A stretch of DNA of 17,213 nt, taken from CAYJBP01 sp964368605. Its GTDB lineage: Bacteria; Bacillota; Dehalobacteriia; UBA4068. Location of the stretch: assembly GCA_964368605.1 (NCBI GenBank), contig CAYJBP010000045.1, positions 1-17,213 on the forward strand, given 5' to 3'. The translations under genes and the position numbers were made by a program. Below the pieces are notes generated by a model. The model ran no database searches, was not told the origin of the DNA, and saw nothing but the letters and a program-made list of their open reading frames with translations. This document shows, piece by piece, positions 6,506-13,794 of this stretch (within the stretch, counting starts at the first letter, position 1; each line of letters begins with the position of its first letter).

Positions 6506-7789
6506 TTATTTTCTAATACTATTTTTTTGTTTTTCGGCATACATCCTCTTATCAGCAATTGCCAATAAATCGGATAGCTCTTTTGCTTCTTTTGAAAATA
6601 CATATCCAATACTAGAAGAAATGCTTATCTTAATATCTTCAAAAGTAAATATCGCCTCAGATCTATCCTTTATACGTCGGCTTATTGCTAATGCCTCGGT
6701 TTCATTTGTAACATTAGGGGCTATAACCACAAACTCATCCCCGCCAATTCTGGCAACAATACTATCATTTTTTAATACAGCTTTTAGCCTTTGGACAAAA
6801 GCAATCAAAACTTTATCGCCCATTTCATGGCCATAGTTATCATTAACAGGCTTAAACTTATTAAGGTCTAGGTAGAATATTGCAAATTCCGTGCCCTTTG
6901 CTTCCTTAACATATTTTTCTAGTTTTACCCTGTTGTTAGCGCCCGTTAAAGCATCTGTTTCAAGCTTTTTAGTTAAGTTTTCTTTAATTAGATGGGCCTT
7001 TTTTATGTATCTATAAATAAGCATGTTGATAGCTAGTAAAACAAAAAAACTTGCAATAAAACTGGTTATAACAACCGTAATTTTATCTTTTGTGTATAAA
7101 TCCATTTGTAAGTTTGCATTGCCAAGCTTAAAATAATAATTGCTGGCATATCTGTAATTAAAATCTTCGGAAATAAAAAGATCTATTTCCTCATCTTGAT
7201 ATATCGAGGAAATTTTAAGCTCATAACCAAGATGGGGAAGGTTTGTTGCAGCAATTGATGATAAAAGCTTATTAGTATGAACTACCACAGAAGAAAATCC
7301 ACTAAATGCATTATCAACATACACGGGGGTGCGAATAACAATGCCTACTTGACCGCCGGCAAGCCTATATGGGCCCGAGACAATTATTTCGCCGCTATCT
7401 CTGGCCATAATTGCATCAGCCCTTGCATTTTCATCTTCAAATACGCTATTGCCTAAAAGAAAACTATTTAATTCATAAGGATATACTTGTGTAAAAATGC
7501 CATTAGCAAGATAAGCAATAGATGGTTCAATGCCTGTATTATATAGCGACTCTGAAATTCTATTAAAATCCTCATCACTAATTTGGCCATTCTGTATAAC
7601 CAGTATTTCCCCTAAAATCTTGCTAACTTGTATTTGCGATTGCAAGGCCGATTGAATTCTTTCCGCATATAGTTCAATTATGCTTTGCTCTTTTAGCTTT
7701 ATGTCTAAATATGTTAAGTTTGTAATATAAAGAGAGGTAAATAAACTAATGATTAGTAATAAAATAAATAATATTTTTAAAAGTTTCAT
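6506..7789 (-). CDS. Membrane diguanylate cyclase: extracellular CHASE-like sensor plus GGDEF domain
   Basis: 427 residues. Membrane helix 1 at about 4-24, an extracellular sensor at about 30-235, membrane helix 2 at about 237-260, then a cytosolic GGDEF domain at about 275-420. The sensor looks CHASE-like: EPSIAYLANGIFTQVYP (88-104), then SGPYRLAGGQVGIVIRTPVY (138-157). The catalytic domain has DALTGANNR (279-287), LDLNKFKPVND (307-317, metal-binding Asp308) and an intact GGDEF (349-353), so it should make cyclic di-GMP from two GTP. The inhibitory RxxD site normally five residues before GGDEF reads KNDS here, so product inhibition at that site is probably lost. There is no EAL domain. GGAGAG lies five bases before the ATG (7789). 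It converges on the division operon and follows the cyclo-ligase gene but has its own promoter candidate. The signal sensed is unknown. Confidence 0.9.
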   Translation of the reverse strand: MKLLKILFILLLIISLFTSLYITNLTYLDIKLKEQSIIELYAERIQSALQSQIQVSKILGEILVIQNGQISDEDFNRISESLYNTGIEPSIAYLANGIFTQVYPYELNSFLLGNSVFEDENARADAIMARDSGEIIVSGPYRLAGGQVGIVIRTPVYVDNAFSGFSSVVVHTNKLLSSIAATNLPHLGYELKISSIYQDEEIDLFISEDFNYRYASNYYFKLGNANLQMDLYTKDKITVVITSFIASFFVLLAINMLIYRYIKKAHLIKENLTKKLETDALTGANNRVKLEKYVKEAKGTEFAIFYLDLNKFKPVNDNYGHEMGDKVLIAFVQRLKAVLKNDSIVARIGGDEFVVIAPNVTNETEALAISRRIKDRSEAIFTFEDIKISISSSIGYVFSKEAKELSDLLAIADKRMYAEKQKNSIRK

Positions 7790-7823
7790 TCTATCTCTCC
7801 TTAATGATATACTCCCTAGTATA

Positions 7824-7852
7824 ATTATACATCAATAAAGATTTAAATACAA
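7824..7852 (-). promoter_or_regulatory. Candidate promoter of the diguanylate cyclase gene
   Basis: On the minus strand TTGTAT (7852-7847) and a perfect TATAAT (7829-7824) are 17 bases apart, 35 bases before the start codon. The -10 box lies in a perfect 12-base palindrome GTATAATTATAC (7819-7830), which might be an operator or simply a symmetrical -10 region. The -35 box matches the consensus at only three of six bases. Confidence 0.5.
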
Positions 7853-7881
7853 GATATACTCAATAGTAAAAGGTTTTCTTG

Positions 7882-7908
7882 GTTCTTTTTTTCCTCAAAA
7901 AAAAGAAC
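7882..7908. terminator. AT-rich hairpin after the cyclo-ligase gene, weak terminator candidate
   Basis: GTTCTTTTTTT (7882-7892) pairs with AAAAAAAGAAC (7898-7908), an 11-bp stem with a five-base loop, 20 bases past the stop of the cyclo-ligase gene. It resembles the hairpin at 3621-3642. It lacks a GC-rich stem base, so termination is uncertain. Confidence 0.35.
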
Positions 7909-7928
7909 GAACTAATTTTAGCCAATAC

Positions 7929-8468
7929 CTAATCAAACAAAACCATATCCATCAAAACATCATTTTCGTCTACTAAAGCCGATTCCACAATTTGCACTCT
8001 TCGGCAAATTCCCAGCTTATAGCCGCTATAATCCTTAAGAAAATTATCATAAAAGCCAGCCCCCCGGCCAAGGCGGCCCATGGCGCTATCAAAAGCCAGG
8101 CCGGGCACTAAAATTAAATCCAAATCACTTTTGGCCAAAGTAGGCATGGTAGCAGTGGGGGAGGGGATGCCATAGCAATCGGGGCTAAGCTGTGTTAAAT
8201 CATCCACCTTTTTAGCCAGCATTAAATGAGGTGCATAAATATAAGGCAAGGCCAAAGTTTTGCCTTGGCTTAAAATAGCGGCCAAAATTGGCTGCATATT
8301 AATCTCTAAATCGTCAAAATCGATGAATGCCATTATGGCTTTGGCTTGGCGATAAAGTGGCAAACTTTGCAATTTATCGGCAATAATCAGCGCGGATTGC
8401 TCCAAATAAAGGCTGTCGGCTGCCTTAATATTTTGAGTTACTATACGCCTTAATTCTTTTTTATCCAT
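7929..8468 (-). CDS. 5-formyltetrahydrofolate cyclo-ligase
   Basis: 179 residues, slightly short but normal for the family. The enzyme uses ATP to convert 5-formyltetrahydrofolate to 5,10-methenyltetrahydrofolate in the cytosol, returning a dead-end folate to one-carbon metabolism. Signatures: basic N-terminus KKELRRIV; IMAFIDFDDLEINMQPILAAI (45-65), where Glu55 matches the conserved folate-side Glu; GKTLALPYI (69-77); and the phosphate-binding region LILVPGLAFDSAMGRLGRGAGFYDNFL (118-144), matching the family's P-G-x-A-F-D-x-x-G-x-R-L-G-x-G-x-G-F-Y-D signature. The C-terminus VESALVDENDVLMDMVLFD matches the usual LP-x-D-x-x-vD end. AAAGGTGG lies six bases before the ATG. It is divergent from the phospholipase-like gene, with 110 bases between the two starts. 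Confidence 0.93.
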   Translation of the reverse strand: MDKKELRRIVTQNIKAADSLYLEQSALIIADKLQSLPLYRQAKAIMAFIDFDDLEINMQPILAAILSQGKTLALPYIYAPHLMLAKKVDDLTQLSPDCYGIPSPTATMPTLAKSDLDLILVPGLAFDSAMGRLGRGAGFYDNFLKDYSGYKLGICRRVQIVESALVDENDVLMDMVLFD

Positions 8469-8578
8469 AAAAAACCACCTTTTAACACTATTTTTCTTTT
8501 TAATTAGCTAAAAGTATGATAGAATAGAAGTAGCAAGGGCAAGCGCTCTTAGCAAATACTTTTGAGGTAGGTGAATTT

Positions 8579-9340
8579 ATGCCGGCAATTGCGGCGCATT
8601 ATCAATTAGGGCAAATGGCTTTGGCCCTACTGCCTAATGATTTAGCCAGCCCGCTTAAAGACGAGCAGCCCCTATTTGCCCTTGGCTGCCAGGGGCCGGA
8701 TTTGCTCTTTTATTATCAGCCTTGGCATCAAAACCCAATTAGTAGCTATGGCCACTTTTTACATAATCAAAAGGCGGCCGATTTTATAGCGCCCTTGCTT
8801 AATAGCAGAACTTTAACTAAAAAACAACAAGCCTATTTAGCAGGCTTTATCTGCCATTATGCCCTGGATAAAGCCGCCCATCCTTTGATTAATCGGCTTA
8901 AGCCGGATGGCATTGGCCATCGTTTTATCGAATCGGCCTTTGATTATATTATAATCGAAAAATTCAATTTAAGCAAGCAAAGGCAAAATTATTTAAATCA
9001 TCATTATTGCAAAAAGGAGATTTTGGCAGGAATTTACCCTACTATTCCTGCTAAAAAATTGGGGCAGGCCGCCTTTAGTTTTCATCATATTACAGCCTTT
9101 ATTGGGCATCCAGGCCCGGTAGCTGTGGCCGAAAAAATCCTTAATATGAAGCAGCTTATATCTTCGTTAGCCTTGCCACAAAACCTGGCTAATAATCATC
9201 AAGCTTATCAAATATATCCCTTATTCGAACAGTCCGTTACCGAGGCAGTTAACTTATTAGGCTATTTTTGCCGGCAGGATTATCAGCAATTAATAGTCAA
9301 TTTAAATTATAATTTTGAAGGGAAAATTTTATGCGATTAA
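8579..9340 (+). CDS. Zinc-dependent phospholipase C-like protein
   Basis: 253 residues, all-helical, His-rich and without a signal peptide. It resembles the zinc-dependent phospholipase C / S1-P1 nuclease superfamily in its intracellular, uncharacterised branch. Likely metal ligands are His7 (MPAIAAHYQLG), Asp41 (GCQGPDLLFY, 36-45), His59 and His62 (HFLHN), His93, Asp97 and His101 (AGFICHYALDKAAHPLI), and His114 with Glu118 (GHRFIESAFDY). These follow the family's spacing, but the substrate is unknown; phospholipid hydrolysis is inferred from the family. The C-terminal 100 residues are less conserved. A GAGGTAGGTG region (8564-8573) precedes the ATG. The stop codon overlaps the start of the MFS gene by ten bases, implying coupled translation. 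Confidence 0.8.
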   Translation: MPAIAAHYQLGQMALALLPNDLASPLKDEQPLFALGCQGPDLLFYYQPWHQNPISSYGHFLHNQKAADFIAPLLNSRTLTKKQQAYLAGFICHYALDKAAHPLINRLKPDGIGHRFIESAFDYIIIEKFNLSKQRQNYLNHHYCKKEILAGIYPTIPAKKLGQAAFSFHHITAFIGHPGPVAVAEKILNMKQLISSLALPQNLANNHQAYQIYPLFEQSVTEAVNLLGYFCRQDYQQLIVNLNYNFEGKILCD

Positions 9341-10605
9341 CTATTGAAGAAAAAAGCTGGCTTTTATATGATTGGGCCAATTCTGTTTATGCCACAATTA
9401 TGTTAGCTGCTATTTTCCCGGTATATTTTACCTCGCAGGCGGCGGCTGCCGGCTATGATGGCGACTTTTGGTGGAGTATCGGCACGGCCTGCGGTACGGC
9501 ACTTGCGGCAATACTTTCGCCGTTTTTGGGGGCAATTGCCGATTATCAGGGCTTTAAAAAACGCTTATTTGGCTTATTTTTAGTTTTAGGTTTGGCCTTT
9601 ACCGCCTTTTGTGCCTTTACCGCCGACTGGCAGGGCATGTTGATTGGCTATATTATTTCGCATCTGGGCTATAGCGCATCGGTGATGATTTATGATAGCT
9701 TTTTGCCGGATATTACCAGCATTAAGCGCATGGATTATTTATCGTCATTGGGTTTTGCTTTAGGCTATATTGGTGGCAGCACCATACCTTTTATTGCCGC
9801 TGTATGTCTGATTAACTTTGGGGAAGCTTGGGGTATCGACGGCATTTTAGCGGTGCGGATATCCTTAATTATTGCCGTATTTTGGTGGGGTATTTTCTCG
9901 ATACCCTTAATCATCAATTGTCATCAAAAAAATGGGTATCAAGTAAGCGGTGGCCGCTTACTTCAAAAAGCTTTATTGTCATTAAAAAGTACCATTTTGA
10001 TACTAATTAAAAATAAAGCCATCCTCTATTTTATGATAGCCTACTTTTTTTATATCGATGGTGTAAATACCGTTATTTCGATGTCTACCGCCTATGGCAC
10101 TACTTTGGGGCTTGAGGCCACGCAAATGATTTTAGCCTTGCTGATTACCCAGATTATTGCCTTTCCTGCTGCCATATTTTTTGGCCGCTTAGCCGGTAAG
10201 TTTGGTAGCCTGCGCCTTATTGGCCTGGCGATCGGGATTTATTTTATAATTTGTATTAGTGGCTTTATTATGGGCTTTGGTATTGAAGAGCAATTTTTAT
10301 CGATAGCCCAAGCAACCACTGTTTTTTGGTGCTTGGCCATATTAGTTGGGCTGGTACAAGGTGGTATCCAGGCTATATCCCGCTCACATTTTGGCAAAAT
10401 GATACCTATCGGCAAGGCCGGCGAGTATTTTGGGATTTTTGATATTTTTGGCAAATTTGCCGCCATTTTGGGTCCGGCCTTGTATGCCCTGGTAAGAGGA
10501 TTGTCCGGGCGTGGTTCTTATGCCATACTGTCGATTCTCATCTTGTTTGCGCTGGGTGGCATATTCCTTTATATTGCCGGCAAACATGCTAAAACCATGG
10601 CCTAA
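9331..10605 (+). CDS. UMF1-type MFS transporter (Atg22-like)
   Basis: 424 residues and about 12 membrane helices. The N-terminus EKSWLLYDWANSVYATIMLAAIFPVYF is the hallmark of the UMF1/Atg22-like branch of the major facilitator superfamily. Also visible: LSPFLGAIADYQGFKKR (about 66-82), the A-motif-like loop 2-3; YDSFLPDI (128-135); and SSLGFALGYIGGSTIPF. The C-terminal half has FGRLAGKFGSLRLIG, then GLVQGGIQAISRSHFGKMIP and GEYFGIFDIFGKFAAILGPALYALV. Fungal Atg22 exports amino acids from the vacuole; substrates of the bacterial members are mostly unknown. GAAGGGA lies seven bases before the ATG, inside the end of the phospholipase-like gene. The ten-base overlap suggests the two products act together or need matched levels. 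Confidence 0.9.
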   Translation: MRLTIEEKSWLLYDWANSVYATIMLAAIFPVYFTSQAAAAGYDGDFWWSIGTACGTALAAILSPFLGAIADYQGFKKRLFGLFLVLGLAFTAFCAFTADWQGMLIGYIISHLGYSASVMIYDSFLPDITSIKRMDYLSSLGFALGYIGGSTIPFIAAVCLINFGEAWGIDGILAVRISLIIAVFWWGIFSIPLIINCHQKNGYQVSGGRLLQKALLSLKSTILILIKNKAILYFMIAYFFYIDGVNTVISMSTAYGTTLGLEATQMILALLITQIIAFPAAIFFGRLAGKFGSLRLIGLAIGIYFIICISGFIMGFGIEEQFLSIAQATTVFWCLAILVGLVQGGIQAISRSHFGKMIPIGKAGEYFGIFDIFGKFAAILGPALYALVRGLSGRGSYAILSILILFALGGIFLYIAGKHAKTMA

Positions 10606-10715
10606 GAAATATCTTTCCTATTAAAAGAATTTTAGTTTTAAAAAGGATATCCCACATTTAATGACGAATATATAACAAGTTGACTAAATTTTGTGACGAA
10701 AGGATGCGAAAATAA

Positions 10716-13343
10716 GTGAGTAAAAAGTTTGTCTACTTATTTAAAGAGGGTAATACCTCGATGAAAAATTTATTAGGGGGTAAAGGTGCTAACTTGGCCG
10801 AAATGATCAATTTAGGTTTACCTATTCCCGATGGTTTTACTATTAGTACCGAAGCCTGCACCGATTATTATGAGCAAGGTAAGCAGGTATCTGCGGAAAT
10901 TACCGAACAAATTAAACAAGCGATGGCCGAGCTGGAAAAAATTTCCGGCAAAAAATTTGGCGACGACAAAAACCCACTTTTAGTTTCGGTACGTTCGGGT
11001 GCGCGTGCTTCGATGCCGGGCATGATGGATACTATTTTAAACCTAGGCATGAATGATGCCGCCTTGGCCGCCCTTTGCGAATCGACCCAAAATCCTCGTT
11101 TTGCTCATGATTCTTATCGTCGTTTTATCCAGATGTTTTCTGATGTTGTTATGGAAATTCCCAAGGCTCGTTTTGAGCATATCTTGGAAGGAATCAAAGC
11201 AGCTAAGGGCTATAAGTTTGATAATGATTTAACTGTGGAAGATTTGCAGCAGTTAATTGCCGAATATAAGGCTTTATATAAAAAAGAAATTGGCGCCAAT
11301 TTTCCTGCCGAGCCTTTAGAGCAGCTTATGCAGGCTGTTAAGGCGGTATTCCGTTCTTGGAATAATCATCGTGCCATTGTTTATCGCCGCATGAATGATA
11401 TCCCCGGCGATTGGGGCACGGCTGTTAATGTGCAGATGATGGTCTTTGGTAATATGGGTGATACTTCGGGCACAGGTGTGGCCTTTACCCGTAACCCTGC
11501 CACCGGCGAAAAAGCCATTTATGGCGAATATTTGATTAATGCCCAGGGCGAGGACGTTGTAGCAGGTATCCGTACTCCTAAACCTATTTCGGTATTAGAG
11601 GAAGATATGCCCGAGGTTTATGGCCAATTTATGGATATTGCCAATAAACTGGAAAATCATTATCGTGATATGCAGGATATGGAATTTACTATCGAAAACG
11701 GTAAATTATATTTCCTCCAAACCCGTAATGGTAAGCGTACTGCCAATGCAGCCTTAAAAATCGCTGTAGATTTGGTAGATGAAGGCATGATTAGCGAGAA
11801 GGAAGCTGTTTTAATGGTAGATCCTAAATTGCTTGATCATCTTTTGCATCCAACTTTTGATTTAGCCGCCTTAAAAGAAGCCGAGTGCCTAGGTGCAGGC
11901 TTAGCTGCATCCCCCGGTTCGGCCGCAGGTAAAATTTACTTTACCGCCGACGAAGCTAAAGATGCCCATATAATTCGTGGCGAGCGGGTAATTTTGGCCC
12001 GTCAGGAAACTTCGCCCGAAGATATTGAAGGTATGGCCGCAGCTAAAGGCATTATCACCGTGCGTGGCGGTATGACTTCGCATGCGGCAGTTGTGGCTCG
12101 TGGTATGGGTACTTGCTGTGTGGCCGGCTGCGGTGATGCTATTATCGATGAAGAGAATAAAACCTTTAGCCTAGGTGGCAAAACCTATAAAGAAGGCGAT
12201 TATATCTCCTTAGATGGTACTACCGGCAAGGTATATTGCGGTGATATCGCTACCGTAGAGCCGACCATTAGCGGTGATTTTGGTCGTTTAATGGCTTGGG
12301 CCGATAATTATCGTACCCTAAAGGTACGCACCAATGCCGATACCCCCGAGGATGCTCAAAATGCTATTGATTATGGTGCTGAGGGTATTGGTCTTACCCG
12401 TACCGAGCATATGTTCTTTAAAGAAGATCGTATTGCCCGTATTCGCCAAATGATTTTGGCCAATGACGAGGCCAGCCGTAAAGAGGCTTTGGCACATTTA
12501 TTGCCGATGCAAAAAGGCGATTTTATCGGCATTTACGAGGTTATGGGCGCACGCCCGGTAACTGTTCGCTTGCTTGATCCGCCTTTACATGAGTTTTTAC
12601 CCACTGCCGACCAAGATATCGAAGCCTTGGCCAAGGAAATGGGTTTAACCTTTGAAGCCGTTAAGGCTCGCTGTGCTCAATTGCATGAATTCAATCCGAT
12701 GATGGGTCATCGTGGCTGCCGTTTGGCCGTAACCTATCCCGAAATTGCTGCCATGCAGGCACAAGCCATTATCGAGGCAGCTATTCATGTTAAGCAAAAC
12801 AAAGGCATTGATTTAGTGCCGGAGATTATGATTCCCCTAATCGGCGAATCTAAGGAGTTTAAGTTTGTATATGATATTGTAAAGTCTACTGCCGACCGTT
12901 TAATCGAAGAAGCTAAAGTTGATTTAAAATATCTAATTGGCACGATGATAGAAATCCCCCGTGCCTGCTTAACTGCTGATCAAGTGGCCGAGCATGCTCA
13001 ATTCTTCTCTTTTGGTACTAATGATTTAACCCAGATGACCTTTGGTTTTTCGCGTGATGATGCCGGGGCCTTCTTGGATGATTATTATAAAAAGCAAATT
13101 TATGAAAGCGATCCCTTTGCCAGATTAGATCAAACCGGCGTTGGCCAATTGATGGAAATGGCCGTAAGCAAAGGCCAGGCAACTCGCCCCGATATTAAAT
13201 TGGGCATTTGCGGCGAACATGGTGGCGATCCTGCTTCGGTAGAGTTTTGCCATAATTTAGGTTTACAATATGTAAGCTGCTCGCCCTTTAGGGTACCGAT
13301 TGCGCGCTTAGCAGCAGCGCAAGCAGCTTTAAAAAATAAGTAA
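10716..13343 (+). CDS. ppdK: Pyruvate, phosphate dikinase
   Basis: 875 residues, essentially the same length as the well-studied Clostridium symbiosum enzyme. It interconverts pyruvate + ATP + phosphate with PEP + AMP + pyrophosphate, running in the glycolytic direction in many anaerobes. Domains: N-terminal ATP-grasp part (1 to about 345) with GGKGANLAEM (21-30), VRSGARASMPGMMDTILNLG (92-111) and GDTSGTGVAFTRNPATGE (248-265); the swivelling phosphohistidine domain with GGMTSHAAVVARG (451-463), where His456 is the carrier and Thr454 the residue targeted by regulatory kinases; and the C-terminal PEP/pyruvate TIM barrel with EGIGLTRTEHMFF, FSFGTNDLTQMTFGFSRDD and the catalytic Cys in CGEHGGDPASVEF. 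GTG is the start, with AAAGGA 11 bases upstream. No PPDK regulatory-protein gene lies nearby. It has a strong terminator of its own. Confidence 0.97.
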   Translation: MSKKFVYLFKEGNTSMKNLLGGKGANLAEMINLGLPIPDGFTISTEACTDYYEQGKQVSAEITEQIKQAMAELEKISGKKFGDDKNPLLVSVRSGARASMPGMMDTILNLGMNDAALAALCESTQNPRFAHDSYRRFIQMFSDVVMEIPKARFEHILEGIKAAKGYKFDNDLTVEDLQQLIAEYKALYKKEIGANFPAEPLEQLMQAVKAVFRSWNNHRAIVYRRMNDIPGDWGTAVNVQMMVFGNMGDTSGTGVAFTRNPATGEKAIYGEYLINAQGEDVVAGIRTPKPISVLEEDMPEVYGQFMDIANKLENHYRDMQDMEFTIENGKLYFLQTRNGKRTANAALKIAVDLVDEGMISEKEAVLMVDPKLLDHLLHPTFDLAALKEAECLGAGLAASPGSAAGKIYFTADEAKDAHIIRGERVILARQETSPEDIEGMAAAKGIITVRGGMTSHAAVVARGMGTCCVAGCGDAIIDEENKTFSLGGKTYKEGDYISLDGTTGKVYCGDIATVEPTISGDFGRLMAWADNYRTLKVRTNADTPEDAQNAIDYGAEGIGLTRTEHMFFKEDRIARIRQMILANDEASRKEALAHLLPMQKGDFIGIYEVMGARPVTVRLLDPPLHEFLPTADQDIEALAKEMGLTFEAVKARCAQLHEFNPMMGHRGCRLAVTYPEIAAMQAQAIIEAAIHVKQNKGIDLVPEIMIPLIGESKEFKFVYDIVKSTADRLIEEAKVDLKYLIGTMIEIPRACLTADQVAEHAQFFSFGTNDLTQMTFGFSRDDAGAFLDDYYKKQIYESDPFARLDQTGVGQLMEMAVSKGQATRPDIKLGICGEHGGDPASVEFCHNLGLQYVSCSPFRVPIARLAAAQAALKNK

Positions 13344-13350
13344 TAGTAAG

Positions 13351-13392
13351 AAAAGGGGGCTGTCGCAATAAAGGCGACAGCCCCCCCTTTTT
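13351..13392 (+). terminator. Intrinsic terminator of ppdK (first hairpin of repeat copy B)
   Basis: GGGGGCTGTCGC (13355-13366) pairs perfectly with GCGACAGCCCCC (13374-13385) around a seven-base loop, flanked by AAAA upstream and followed by CCTTTTT. It begins 12 bases after the ppdK stop codon. This is a textbook terminator, yet the same hairpin recurs in copies A and C. Confidence 0.88.
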
Positions 13393-13568
13393 GAAGTTTT
13401 ACTCAATTTTTTGCAAAAAATTGCAGGGGGTTTGGGGGCTGCGCCCCCCCCAAGGTCTAAAAGGTTTTAAGCCAACCCAAAAAGCTAAGCAAGCAAATCA
13501 AAATTAACGGATAAAAGTAGCAAAGAAAGAAATTGGCTTAAAACCGGCGCCTTTTGGCAAAGCCAAAA
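13355..13568 (+). repeat. Multi-hairpin intergenic repeat, copy B
   Basis: Same module order as copy A: the GGCTGTCGC hairpin, linker GAAGTTTTACT, a perfect 20-bp palindrome built from CAATTTTTTG (13404-13423), GCAGGGGG, TTGGGGGC-tgc-GCCCCC (13432-13448), AAGGTCTAAAAG, and TTTTGGC-aaa-GCCAAAA (13552-13568). Unlike copy A, about 80 extra bases sit between the last two modules, bounded by a 13-bp inverted repeat. Confidence 0.75.
13463..13545. repeat. 13-bp inverted repeat bounding an extra block inside copy B
   Basis: GGTTTTAAGCCAA (13463-13475) and TTGGCTTAAAACC (13533-13545) are exact reverse complements, 57 bases apart. Copy A passes straight from AAGGTCTTAAAAGCGGC to TTTTGGC where copy B carries this block. 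It looks like a small insertion or a duplicated and inverted end. It contains no gene. Confidence 0.6.
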
Positions 13569-13617
13569 CAGCTCACAATATCAAGCCAAAAAACAATAAC
13601 CGTCATGGATGCAATAA

Positions 13618-13777
13618 GGGGGCTGTCACAAATTATATTTGCGACAGCCCCTTTTTAAAGTTTTAGTCAATTTTGACAAAAAATTGCAGGGGGGTTGGCT
13701 TAGCCGGGTGGCTAAAGCTAACCCACTGCTAAGCACGCAACTAATACTCAAAATCAAAGATTTTGGCAATAGCTTAG
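13618..13777 (+). repeat. Multi-hairpin intergenic repeat, copy C (diverged)
   Basis: GGGGCTGTCACAAAT (13619-13633) pairs with ATTTGCGACAGCCCC (13637-13651), 15 bp with one mismatch, followed by TTTTT. Then come AAAGTTTTAGT, CAATTTTGACAAAAAATTG (13668-13686) and GCAGGGGGG as in copies A and B. The GC-rich hairpin is replaced by GGTTGGCTTAGCC (13693-13705) and GGCTAAAGCTAACC (13710-13723) with loop GGGT. CAAAATC-aaa-GATTTTG (13749-13765) lies between CTAAGC (13729-13734) and GCTTAG (13772-13777). The first hairpin may act as a two-way terminator for the convergent ppdK and pyrE genes. Confidence 0.65.
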
Positions 13778-13794
13778 GGGTAGTGGCAAGGAAC

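Noticed and set aside
10606..10715. Promoter for ppdK from TTGACT at 10679
   Set aside because: The -10 position would fall on GGATGC next to the ribosome binding site; no acceptable -10 box exists there.
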